In this document: piece after piece, positions 1-5,750 of the stretch | Layout: each line of letters starts with the position of its first letter | How positions within the stretch are numbered: the stretch's first letter is position 1 | Origin: Clostridia bacterium | Lineage (GTDB): Bacteria; Bacillota_E; SLMV01; PUMD01 | Length of the DNA: 6,258 nucleotides | Assembly: GCA_007128555.1 (NCBI GenBank) | Contig: SKXF01000226.1 | Location: forward strand, 1 to 6,258 | Direction of reading: 5' to 3' | Program-made: the position numbers and the translations under genes | The notes under the pieces: model-generated | Told to the model about the DNA's origin: nothing | Database searches by the model: none | The model's input: only the letters and a program-made list of their open reading frames with translations

Positions 1-177
1 AAGGACGTTCTATACGTCGTGTACTTCGCCCTGGCAGCGGATTCGGACTACAAGCCTGGGCACACAGGGTCTTGGAGCATCCACAGTGTTCATCTGCATG
101 TGGGAAGCAGTCCCCAGGATAACAATTTCCTGCAATGCCTCCCATCCCCGATCAGGAGGACTTGCTTCACCTGTTGA
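1..177 (+). CDS. C-terminal fragment of an unidentified protein (5' end outside window)
   Basis: The first reading frame is open from the left edge to a TGA at 175-177 and gives 58 residues. The first 40 or so look like real protein: a hydrophobic strand-like stretch (DVLYVVYFAL), then YKPGHTGSWSIHSVHLHV. Many of its third codon positions are G or C, as expected in a GC-rich genome. The last 15 residues look less protein-like. I do not recognise the family. The frame overlaps the next gene by 43 bases if that gene starts at 135, or by one base (TGATG) if it starts at 177. The two other forward frames are also open across much of this stretch, so the call rests on residue composition. It could be chance, or a real gene whose true end is blurred by a frameshift. 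Confidence 0.42.
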   Translation, partial: KDVLYVVYFALAADSDYKPGHTGSWSIHSVHLHVGSSPQDNNFLQCLPSPIRRTCFTC

Positions 178-467
178 TGCAAACGGTGGCGCTGGAGGAA
201 CTAAGCCTGGCCGCTCTCGTCAATGCGGAGGCCGAGAAGGTCCAGGAACTCGTAGCACAAGGGATCGCCGGCCCTATCTTCGCTGAAGAAGCAATCCTGA
301 TCAACGAATCGGTTAGAGACGTGATCAAAGCTGCCGGAGACAAGGAAGACAAACTGTTGAGAAAGCTTCGGATCATCCTGGCAGCTAAGGAAGCCGAAGA
401 GGACGACAATGATGATAACGATGACAATGACAATGACAACAATGACAATGACAATGACAACAACTGA
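135..467 (+). CDS. Small helical protein with poly-Asp/Asn tail, possible spore-associated family
   Basis: The product has 110 residues. Residues 10-85 should be almost entirely alpha-helical, with the pattern VALEELSLAALVNAEAEKVQ (18-37), then an INESVRDVIK segment and a charged helix around 68-86. This pattern resembles short proteins common in spore-forming Firmicutes (ALEEaaLAhilNAEgEKiQ followed by iNeSV), often annotated as hypothetical and sometimes found near exosporium or collagen-like proteins. That link is from memory and its function is unknown. Residues 90-110 are only Asp and Asn, giving a highly acidic, probably disordered tail that might bind cations. It has no signal peptide or membrane segment. 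ATG 135 is the first start after an in-frame TAA at 120-122 and keeps the full helical motif, but its SD is poor (AGGA, 15 bases away). ATG 177 overlaps the previous stop (TGATG) and has AGGAGGA at 154-160, but 16 bases away. The gene ends with tandem TGA TGA. Confidence 0.75.
   Translation: MPPIPDQEDLLHLLMQTVALEELSLAALVNAEAEKVQELVAQGIAGPIFAEEAILINESVRDVIKAAGDKEDKLLRKLRIILAAKEAEEDDNDDNDDNDNDNNDNDNDNN
402..464 (+). repeat. In-frame tandem repeat encoding the Asp/Asn tail
   Basis: This stretch consists only of GAY and AAY codons. It starts with three 9-base Asp-Asp-Asn units (402-410, 411-419, 420-428). The second half is a tandem duplication of a 21-base unit (423-443 and 444-464) that differs only in its last base (T443 against C464). 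The unit encodes DNDNDNN. All units are multiples of three, so expansion or contraction would change tail length without breaking the frame. The near-identity of the 21-base copies at the DNA level suggests recent duplication by slippage. Confidence 0.9.
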
Positions 468-685
468 TGATTCAGCAGCGAGCCCTCGAGGCCAGCATCG
501 CTGGGGGACGCGACCTCAGGACGCCAACGGTGACATGTGGCTGGGCACGTTAGAGGGGAACACCACGTTGGGAACCAATGGCACCGAAGTTTCCACACAC
601 CCCCGGAGGACCTGGTTCGATCCACCCAAAAACCGAGGAGCCTGACACAACCTGATCTGGGTTGGAACTACGGGGAACCAGCACA
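468..685. other. Convergent intergenic region, no gene recognised
   Basis: This 218-base stretch separates the rightward small gene from the leftward operon. I see no convincing gene. The only structure worth noting is a potential stem just after the small gene: CAGCGA at 476-481 can pair with TCGCTG at 498-503, and the enclosed loop contains the palindrome CCTCGAGG (484-491). No T run follows, so it is not a standard intrinsic terminator. On the minus strand, five T's (632-628) follow the operon but lack a good preceding stem. A 5-bp stem (648-652 with 660-664) is probably chance. Confidence 0.5.
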
Positions 686-2347
686 TCAGGGGCGGTGAAG
701 CCACGCCCGGCTGAGATCAAAAGCGAATCCGTAGGGAACCGACAGCCCCCGGAGCCGTCCCACGGCAGCACCTCGAACCTCACTGTTCCACAGGCTGAGG
801 TAGAGCTGCTGATCGTCGGCCAGGCGGGCAAACTCACCATAAAGGTCACGTCTTTTCCCCGGATCAGGCGCATCAAACATCTGCTGCAAGAGGTCGTCCA
901 GGTCGCGGCGCACCTCCGCGCCCCCTGGATAGCGCCACAGCTGCGAGACATTCCAGTAGCTGTCGGAGTGAAGATTCGCGGTATAGGCAGAGCAATCCAC
1001 CATGCCCGGCACCAGGACCCAGTAGGAAAGATCGAACTCTCCCCCCCGCATCCGATCATAGTACGCCTCGCGGGGCACGATTTCCAACTGCACATCGAAG
1101 CCGACGCGGCGAATCTGTTCTGCCAGCAGCTCCGACACCTGCACCCGGACCGGATCCTCGTCGGTGAGCATGTTCAGGACAAGGGGTCTGCCGTCCTCAC
1201 CGTAGCCCGCGTCGTCCAGGATTTGCGCGGCCTGCGCAGGATTTCGCCCCGGAACGCGGCTGTTGCGATCATCGGGCCCACCCGGAAGATCTCCAATGGC
1301 CAGTATCCGCGCATCTCCACCGAAGACCTTCTCGATTAACTCATGCCTGTCCACAGCGTACTGGAGAGCCCGACGGACCGTCACATCAGCCAGGGTGGGA
1401 CTGTTCAGGTTCAGCGCCACCAGGTGATGATCGAGATTCACGCGGGTGAACGTGTAGCCCAGTTCCTCCGGGATCTCGTACCCGGGTGAAACCTCGGCAA
1501 TGAGGTCAAAACCCCCGGCGAGGAGCTCGGCTGGATCCTCTTCGGGATCAACGTTCAGAATGGCAATCGAATCAATGTGGGCCCTCCCCTGCCAGTAATC
1601 CTCGAAGGCGGCCAGGTAAACCAGGGGCAATTTTGGACTCATGTCCGTGTGCTGGATCTGATCATCAGGGAGCGGAAGTAGCATCTCGCTTTCCAGTTGC
1701 TCCGGAGGCGGCACCACGTGGAAAGGCCCGAGGCCCACGGGTGCGGCAAAGAAGTCGGCACCCATCTCCTGTACGGCTTGCATCGAGACAAGACCGGTTT
1801 CGGCCCTGGAAAGGTTGAACAGAAGGTTCGGATCAGGAAACATCAAATCAAGGCGAAGGGTGAGGTCATCAATGACCTCGACCTGCCTGATTGAGCTCAG
1901 CCAGGAACCGACCATAACAGGCGAACCGACCTCTCTCATCCGCATGAGATTGTCCCTGACTGCCTCAGCATCACACTCACTGCCGTCTGAGAACACCAGG
2001 TCGGGTCGCAGGTACAGAACGTAGCTCAGCCCGTCCTCCTCGCCCTCCCAACGGCTCACCACCCCAGCGTGAAGCCCGCCGACAAAATCAAAACGGAACA
2101 GGGAGTCGGTCAGAACCCTTGCCACCATTCTCTCTGATGGCGTTGCAGCCTGGTGGGGATCCAGGGTCTGCAAACCTCCAGGGAGACCCACCTTGAGACT
2201 ACCGCCGTCGACGGGATCAGGTGTTGCGCTATGCGACGCGGTCTGAAATTCTGGCCCGGGAGGCTCCGTATCCGCTGTGGAACCGAAGGACAACAGCAGG
2301 GTAGCGAGCAAAACGACCCCGGCCAGTATCGACACTGTTCGTCTCAT
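686..2347 (-). CDS. ABC transporter family 5 solute-binding protein without lipobox
   Basis: The product has 553 residues, the usual length for the SBP_bac_5 family (oligopeptide, dipeptide and nickel binding proteins). Family signatures are in order: GGSLKVGLPGGLQTLDP (48-64), LTDSLFRFD (79-87), FSDGSECDAEAV (119-130), LGPF (206-209), YWQGRAHIDSI (251-261), HLVALNLNSPTLADVTVRRAL (308-328), and GFDVQLEIVPREAYYDRM followed by GEFDLSYWVL (416-445). Residues 1-20 form a signal sequence (MRRT, then a hydrophobic core), but LLLSFGST has no cysteine, so this is not a standard lipoprotein. It would be released by signal peptidase I or stay anchored by its N-terminus. The region between LGPF and YWQG is about 25 residues longer than I expect for the family. 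AGGAGGAG (2358-2351) sits just upstream of the ATG. It is the last operon gene, 23 bases after the small gene. Substrate unknown; a peptide is the default guess. Confidence 0.9.
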   Translation of the reverse strand: MRRTVSILAGVVLLATLLLSFGSTADTEPPGPEFQTASHSATPDPVDGGSLKVGLPGGLQTLDPHQAATPSERMVARVLTDSLFRFDFVGGLHAGVVSRWEGEEDGLSYVLYLRPDLVFSDGSECDAEAVRDNLMRMREVGSPVMVGSWLSSIRQVEVIDDLTLRLDLMFPDPNLLFNLSRAETGLVSMQAVQEMGADFFAAPVGLGPFHVVPPPEQLESEMLLPLPDDQIQHTDMSPKLPLVYLAAFEDYWQGRAHIDSIAILNVDPEEDPAELLAGGFDLIAEVSPGYEIPEELGYTFTRVNLDHHLVALNLNSPTLADVTVRRALQYAVDRHELIEKVFGGDARILAIGDLPGGPDDRNSRVPGRNPAQAAQILDDAGYGEDGRPLVLNMLTDEDPVRVQVSELLAEQIRRVGFDVQLEIVPREAYYDRMRGGEFDLSYWVLVPGMVDCSAYTANLHSDSYWNVSQLWRYPGGAEVRRDLDDLLQQMFDAPDPGKRRDLYGEFARLADDQQLYLSLWNSEVRGAAVGRLRGLSVPYGFAFDLSRAWLHRP

Positions 2348-2370
2348 GATCTCCTCCTACGCCCGGTAGA

Positions 2371-2754
2371 TTACTTACTGCTGCAACAACATCCTATCAT
2401 CACGACCACTCCACTGGAAACAACGGGGCAGCTATCGTGCTCAGCGGTGATGATCACATCGTTGAAAAGATGCACGCCCAGCTCGGCTTCTTCCTCGAAG
2501 ATCCAGTACACGCCATCTCGACGCATCGACCCCAAACAGATCCTGTGACCCTGTTGGGGTTCATCAAGCCAGACCTCGAACAGGTTGAGGACCTCGCCCG
2601 TGGTCAGGTCCCGCCCGAAGTACGAGGGCCCAGGCAAATTCCGCACCCGAACCGACACCATGTTGGTTTCATCGTCCAACAACGCCTCTCCGCGTGCCTG
2701 CTGTGACTGAGGTTGCGTCCCAATCATGTGACACTTCCGCCCTTGCAGCTCCAC
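2371..2754 (-). CDS. Small protein of unknown function with C-terminal Cys-Cys-Cys
   Basis: The product has 127 residues from a GTG start at 2754, chosen because GGGGAGG (2768-2762) lies 7 bases upstream. An ATG at 2727 would give 118 residues with a weaker site. The core (about residues 34-120) looks like an all-beta domain: VSVRVRNLPGP, LNLFEVWLDEP, RICLGSMRRDGVYWIFEEEAEL, then FNDVIITAEHD and SSGVVVMIG. The order 'NLP..., EVWL, LGs..., VIIT-E, sG-VV' recalls the C-terminal domain of RskA-type anti-sigma factors and related beta-sandwich modules. This is a weak resemblance, and no transmembrane segment accompanies it. Cysteines occur at 8, 73, 109 and 122-124; the protein ends GCCCSSK, which could serve in disulfide cross-linking, metal binding or acylation. 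There is no signal peptide. It lies between two solute-binding protein genes, with gaps of 73 and 23 bases. An open frame extends further upstream to 3243, but that part only shadows the neighbouring gene. Function unknown. Confidence 0.75.
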   Translation of the reverse strand: MELQGRKCHMIGTQPQSQQARGEALLDDETNMVSVRVRNLPGPSYFGRDLTTGEVLNLFEVWLDEPQQGHRICLGSMRRDGVYWIFEEEAELGVHLFNDVIITAEHDSCPVVSSGVVVMIGCCCSSK

Positions 2755-2761
2755 AAAACCG

Positions 2762-2768
2762 CCTCCCC
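2762..2768 (-). promoter_or_regulatory. Ribosome binding site that sets the GTG start at 2754
   Basis: On the minus strand GGGGAGG lies 7 bases before the GTG at 2754-2752. This is a better site than anything before the in-frame ATG at 2727. It is also one arm of an 8-bp inverted repeat, so its accessibility may be controlled. Confidence 0.7.
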
Positions 2769-2784
2769 AGGTATGGTTTCTATG

Positions 2785-2793
2785 TAGTATATG
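2785..2793 (-). promoter_or_regulatory. Possible internal promoter -10 element
   Basis: The minus strand reads CATATACTA here, inside a small AT-rich island (about 2771-2795) in otherwise GC-rich DNA. It contains TATACT, a 5/6 match to the sigma-A -10 box. It also fits the CATAnnnTA form of the -10 element of mother-cell sporulation sigma factors (sigma-K, and similar to sigma-E). Initiation would fall near 2778, giving a leader of about 24 bases before the GTG at 2754, with the ribosome binding site well placed. No good -35 element was found at 16-18 bases, so this is tentative. Confidence 0.3.
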
Positions 2794-2827
2794 TTCCAGG
2801 ACCCGTGGGGAGGAATCTTTACGCGAA

Positions 2828-4444
2828 CTACTCTTCGCGCCGGAAGGATGTCGAGGGGCCCAGGGGAAGGAGGTCTCCCCTGAGGGCGTGAATCGCCGGG
2901 GTCGTATACAGGGGCAGCAGGAGGAAGGCATCCGCAGCAATCCCGAGGGCCTCGGCATAGGTTTCGGACCGGCCACCCTCTGCCCTGGCGTCCAGGAGAA
3001 GGTCATCGATTCCGAGATGATCCGCCGCATTGACCGTGACGCCTCCCCCAGAATGGAGCCAGGGAAACAGGAAGGCGGAGCCCGCGGGCGAATGCTCAGC
3101 CCAACCCACCAGGGCCAGGTCATACTCTCCGGGAAAATAACGGGCCAGGAACCGGTTCCACGGCAGAATCTCCAGGTCGACGGCAACGCCCCCATCCATG
3201 AGACGTTCAGAGATTCGCCGCGCCACGGTTTCGCCCCCAGCATACACTCCCTCGGGTGCGATCATCTGCAGGTCCAGGGGAATGGGAAGATCCGCAATGC
3301 CCCCGTACACCAGGGAGCCGTCCCCCGTCCGCCACATCCCGGCCAGGTCCACGGCATCCTCCGTGAGACCCAGATCCCAGGGTCGGCTCATGGGCCGGTC
3401 CACCGCAGCATTGAGGGGGTGCTCCGCTGGCAGCCAGCTGGAAATGGGAAGCAAGTGACGGGCATACGCGTCGGGCATGTCAAGCAGGGAGAGGGCATCG
3501 CCCATCACGTGGAACAGGGCTCTTCTGACCTCGACGCTTCCATAAGGGGTGCGCCGGGGGTTCAGGACCAATCCCCGCACATTCAGCGCCGGCGAAGATT
3601 CAATCTGCATGCCCAGTCTCACGGCAACGGGCGAGGCCTCTTCTGGCCGCAGATACATGACAACCCCGGCACGTTCGAGCCGATCCTGCACCTCGAAATC
3701 CCAGGTACCTGGGTCGCTGAGATCGACATCCGCAGGCAGGACATCAAAGATGACAGAACGGAAGTCCTGCCCACCTACGGCCCTGAGGATCACCGAGTCT
3801 TCAGGTGTGAAGCCGGCGAAGCGATAGTCACCGGTTCCGAGGGGAACCTCTCCCTCCATGGGGCCTCCAACCAGCATATTGGGGGAGGTGAGCACTGCCG
3901 ACACAAACTCACCGTCGGGGTGAGAAAGGTGAAAGCGAAGGGTGTCGACATCGGCGGCCACGATATCGGCTACGCCCACCAGGCACGTCGCCAGGGGCGA
4001 ATCGGTTTCGGTTCTCAGGGCGGGAAGCCAGGCCCGGCGAATCGCGTCGGCCGTCACCGGGGTGCCATCGTGAAAGGTCGCCTCCGGGTCGAGGGAGAAC
4101 GTCCATGTCCACCCTCCGTCGGTACTGGACCAGTCAACCGCAAGATCGGGCTCAATGCCCTCCGGTATCGATCGGACAAGCCCACGATACAACAGTCGCG
4201 CCACAACAGCGGAGGCGACGTCATCACGCCTGATCAGGGATGGATCCAGTGTGAGCCCGTCGGACCGGACAACCACGTGCAGACGATCCGGGTCCACAGG
4301 CTCGGATTCCAGGGGCGGATCCTCAGGTCCCTCCGGTTCCGAGAGGGGCGAACCCGCCGTCGTGGAACCACAGCCGCTGAGAACTACCACCGAGAAGAAC
4401 AACAGGCAACCCAGCACAAAGGGACCCGATCGCGTGAACATCAT
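2828..4444 (-). CDS. ABC transporter family 5 solute-binding lipoprotein
   Basis: The product has 538 residues. Residues 7-24 are a hydrophobic signal sequence ending in the lipobox LSGC (22-25), so Cys25 should be lipidated and the protein tethered to the outer face of the cytoplasmic membrane. A Pro/Glu/Ser-rich linker (about 26-53) follows. The family 5 signatures are clear: LTLDPSLIRRDDVASAVV (64-81), LLYRGLV (84-90), GIEPDLAVDW and GWTWTFSLDPEATFHDGTPV (96-130), GTGDYRFAGF (203-212), NVRGLVLNPRRTPYGSVEVRRAL (288-310) and GEYDLALVGWAEHSPAGSAF (439-458). The family binds oligopeptides, dipeptides, nickel-chelates or similar ligands for ABC import; the ligand here cannot be told. The gene starts 14 bases after bioY. 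There are two adjacent ATGs, at 4444 and 4441. The second lies 5 bases from GGGAGGT and may be the true start, which would shorten the protein by one residue. No permease or ATPase gene is nearby. Confidence 0.93.
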   Translation of the reverse strand: MMFTRSGPFVLGCLLFFSVVVLSGCGSTTAGSPLSEPEGPEDPPLESEPVDPDRLHVVVRSDGLTLDPSLIRRDDVASAVVARLLYRGLVRSIPEGIEPDLAVDWSSTDGGWTWTFSLDPEATFHDGTPVTADAIRRAWLPALRTETDSPLATCLVGVADIVAADVDTLRFHLSHPDGEFVSAVLTSPNMLVGGPMEGEVPLGTGDYRFAGFTPEDSVILRAVGGQDFRSVIFDVLPADVDLSDPGTWDFEVQDRLERAGVVMYLRPEEASPVAVRLGMQIESSPALNVRGLVLNPRRTPYGSVEVRRALFHVMGDALSLLDMPDAYARHLLPISSWLPAEHPLNAAVDRPMSRPWDLGLTEDAVDLAGMWRTGDGSLVYGGIADLPIPLDLQMIAPEGVYAGGETVARRISERLMDGGVAVDLEILPWNRFLARYFPGEYDLALVGWAEHSPAGSAFLFPWLHSGGGVTVNAADHLGIDDLLLDARAEGGRSETYAEALGIAADAFLLLPLYTTPAIHALRGDLLPLGPSTSFRREE

Positions 4445-4446
4445 GC

Positions 4447-4453
4447 ACCTCCC
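4447..4453 (-). promoter_or_regulatory. Ribosome binding site deciding between adjacent ATG starts
   Basis: GGGAGGT on the minus strand is followed by GC and then ATGATG. The spacing is 2 bases to the ATG at 4444 and 5 bases to the ATG at 4441, which favours the second ATG. The site lies in the 14-base gap after the bioY stop, as expected for coupled translation. Confidence 0.6.
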
Positions 4454-4458
4454 ATTAC

Positions 4459-4977
4459 CTACGTGTGGGCCCGCACCCTCGATGCAACACTCACCGCAGC
4501 CAGGGCCTTGACGATGTCCCCTGGCACGTAGGGTAGGACCCCAATCACCAGGGCAGCGCGGAAGTCGATCCCCATCACCCGAGCCAACTGCCAGGCTCCA
4601 ACCCCATAAACAAGCACGAGTCCTCCAGCGATGCAGCTGCCTAGCTGGAGAAGCAGGCCCTCTCTTGCTTCTGAGAGAGCACCCAGGACCCAGGCTCCGA
4701 TGACCATGCCGACGAGGTAGCCCCCCGTCGGCCCAAATAAGACGGCAGCGCCTCCCATTCCCCCGAACATTGGAATGCCGACCAGGCCCAGCAACAGGTA
4801 CACCAGCTGGCTCAGTGCTCCATCCCTTGCCCCCAGGACCAGGCCGGCCAGCATGGTCCCCAGGGTTTGGCCGGTGACGGGAACCGGTGAGAAAGGCAGG
4901 GGTATCCGCACGAACGAAAGGGCGGCCGTTATGGCAGCAAGGAGTCCGATTCGCAGAAGGACCCGCACATCCCTCAT
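4459..4977 (-). CDS. bioY: BioY family biotin transporter S-component
   Basis: The product has 172 residues, close to the usual BioY length (roughly 180-190). BioY is the membrane substrate-binding subunit of the ECF-type biotin importer. It can work with a shared or dedicated energising module (EcfT plus ATPases), and some solitary BioY proteins are reported to transport alone. Diagnostic motifs are IPLPFSPVPVTGQTLG (25-40), VLFGPTGGYLVG (79-90) and GVLPYVPGDIVKA (146-158). About six hydrophobic segments are visible. The start chosen is the ATG at 4977, which overlaps the stop of the previous gene as ATGA and has GGGAG (4989-4985) 7 bases upstream. A longer open frame reaches 5070, but its extra 31 residues are Arg/Gly-rich and overlap the comB end. 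No BirA-box operator or biotin biosynthesis gene is seen, and no EcfT or EcfA gene is in the window. Confidence 0.95.
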   Translation of the reverse strand: MRDVRVLLRIGLLAAITAALSFVRIPLPFSPVPVTGQTLGTMLAGLVLGARDGALSQLVYLLLGLVGIPMFGGMGGAAVLFGPTGGYLVGMVIGAWVLGALSEAREGLLLQLGSCIAGGLVLVYGVGAWQLARVMGIDFRAALVIGVLPYVPGDIVKALAAVSVASRVRAHT

Positions 4978-5750
4978 ACGTCGTCTCCCAGGGCCTTCAG
5001 GTAGGGTCTCCCCGCCGCATCTTCCGCCATCACGGCCACGGTATCTGACGTGCCCGTCCGACTCGCCCACGTCACATCGTCCCCCAGGCCGAGATCCACC
5101 AGGTACCGGACGTGGGCCATCTCTTGGAAGGCGTCGGCCACCGACCCTCTCTTTTCGGCGGCGTACTCACGTGCCGCAACGGCACCGCCCTCGAGATGCC
5201 ATCGGGAGGGGTCTCCCTTGATCAGGCGACGGGTCAATGCGCCCGCAAACAGAAGGTCCTCCTCGGAAAGACGTGATCCCCGGTCGGTTCCTGCGCACAC
5301 GATGAGCACCGGGCACGTCTCGGATGCCTCAATGTGAGAGGCAACGGCCTCCAGGTTGTTGAAGCAGCCGGCGATCACCCACCGGCCCGCCCTGGAATGG
5401 CCCAGGGCCATGGTCCCATTGCTGGTTGTCAGCACGATGGGCTTTCCGGCAACGACCTCCCGCGTGTACTCCAGGGGTGAGTTGCCCAGATCGAAACCTG
5501 GCAGAGCCAGTCCTTCCCGCTCGCCGCCAACCAGGGCCCCGAGCTTTCGACCGAGGGATCTGGCCTTGTCCGGATGATCTACAGGCCAGACCCCCTGGGC
5601 GCCGGCAGCGAGGGCAGCTGTGAGGGTCGTCGTGGCCCGGAGCACATCCACCACAACCACTCCGACGCCCTCCAGGTCCCTGCAAGGCACTTCCCTGGCT
5701 GTGAAGACCACATCCAGCGAAGTCTCCTTCAGGGTCGCCCCCCCGCTCAT
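4974..5750 (-). CDS. comB: Probable 2-phosphosulfolactate phosphatase (ComB family)
   Basis: The product has 258 residues, a typical full length. ComB is a Mg2+-dependent phosphatase (EC 3.1.3.71) that converts (2R)-2-phospho-3-sulfolactate to 3-sulfolactate. This is a coenzyme M biosynthesis step in methanogens; in Bacillus, sulfolactate is a major spore solute. Family motifs visible are LDVVFTAREV (12-21), VVVDVLRATTTL (32-43), GFDLGNSP (85-92), LTTSNGT (107-113), CAGTDRG (152-158), SEEDLLFAGA (162-171) and a C-terminal DDVTWASRTGTSDTVAV (224-240). The ATG at 5750 has GGAG 8 bases upstream and overlaps the dehydratase stop as ATGA; the gene's own stop overlaps the bioY start in the same way. 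Partner genes (comA, comC, comDE) are absent here. Many bacterial members lack direct biochemical proof, so the exact substrate is inferred from the family. Confidence 0.93.
   Translation of the reverse strand: MSGGATLKETSLDVVFTAREVPCRDLEGVGVVVVDVLRATTTLTAALAAGAQGVWPVDHPDKARSLGRKLGALVGGEREGLALPGFDLGNSPLEYTREVVAGKPIVLTTSNGTMALGHSRAGRWVIAGCFNNLEAVASHIEASETCPVLIVCAGTDRGSRLSEEDLLFAGALTRRLIKGDPSRWHLEGGAVAAREYAAEKRGSVADAFQEMAHVRYLVDLGLGDDVTWASRTGTSDTVAVMAEDAAGRPYLKALGDDV

Larger units (their letters stand above)
2762..2813 (-). promoter_or_regulatory. Inverted repeat that could hide the ribosome binding site
   Basis: On the minus strand CCTCCCCA (2813-2806) is perfectly complementary to TGGGGAGG (2769-2762). 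A 36-base loop separates the arms. The right arm contains the whole Shine-Dalgarno sequence of the small Cys-Cys-Cys gene. In mRNA reading through from the upstream binding-protein gene, the arms could pair and block initiation. In mRNA starting at the possible internal promoter within the loop, the left arm would be absent. A ribosome terminating at 2828 would reach about the edge of the left arm and might also affect folding. The complementarity is seen directly; the regulatory role is inferred. Confidence 0.4.

Noticed and set aside
614..623. GGTTCGATCC, which resembles the T-loop of a tRNA
   Set aside because: The flanking bases do not form a T-stem (a G-A mismatch arises at once), and no anticodon, D-arm or acceptor stem can be found around it.
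167..625. A 152-codon minus-strand open frame opposite the small helical gene, with Ser/Leu repeats
   Set aside because: The Leu-Ser repeats are the reverse complement of the Asp/Asn codon repeat. The plus-strand product has a coherent helical motif and the antisense one does not.
628..664. T run on the minus strand (632-628) and a small stem (648-652 with 660-664) as an operon terminator
   Set aside because: The stem is only 5 bp, is separated from the T run by about 15 bases, and no GC-rich stem directly precedes the T's.
662..1339. A 225-codon plus-strand open frame opposite the second binding-protein gene
   Set aside because: It is a shadow of the real gene; the composition is not protein-like and no family motif is seen.
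2755..3243. A longer form of the small Cys-Cys-Cys protein with a 290-residue open frame
   Set aside because: The N-terminal 160 or so residues come from DNA that encodes the C-terminus of the binding protein in another frame and look like noise. The GTG at 2754 has an excellent ribosome binding site.
2888..4531. A 547-codon open frame on the plus strand opposite the lipoprotein binding-protein gene
   Set aside because: It mirrors the minus-strand gene, its product is rich in Arg, Gly, Pro, His and Gln without domain signals, and the minus-strand product has clear family motifs and a ribosome binding site. GC-rich genes commonly leave such long antisense frames.
4978..5070. A 31-residue N-terminal extension of BioY
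   Set aside because: The extension is Arg/Gly-rich, overlaps the comB 3' end and is not part of BioY proteins. ATG 4977 has an ATGA overlap and a GGGAG site at a good distance.
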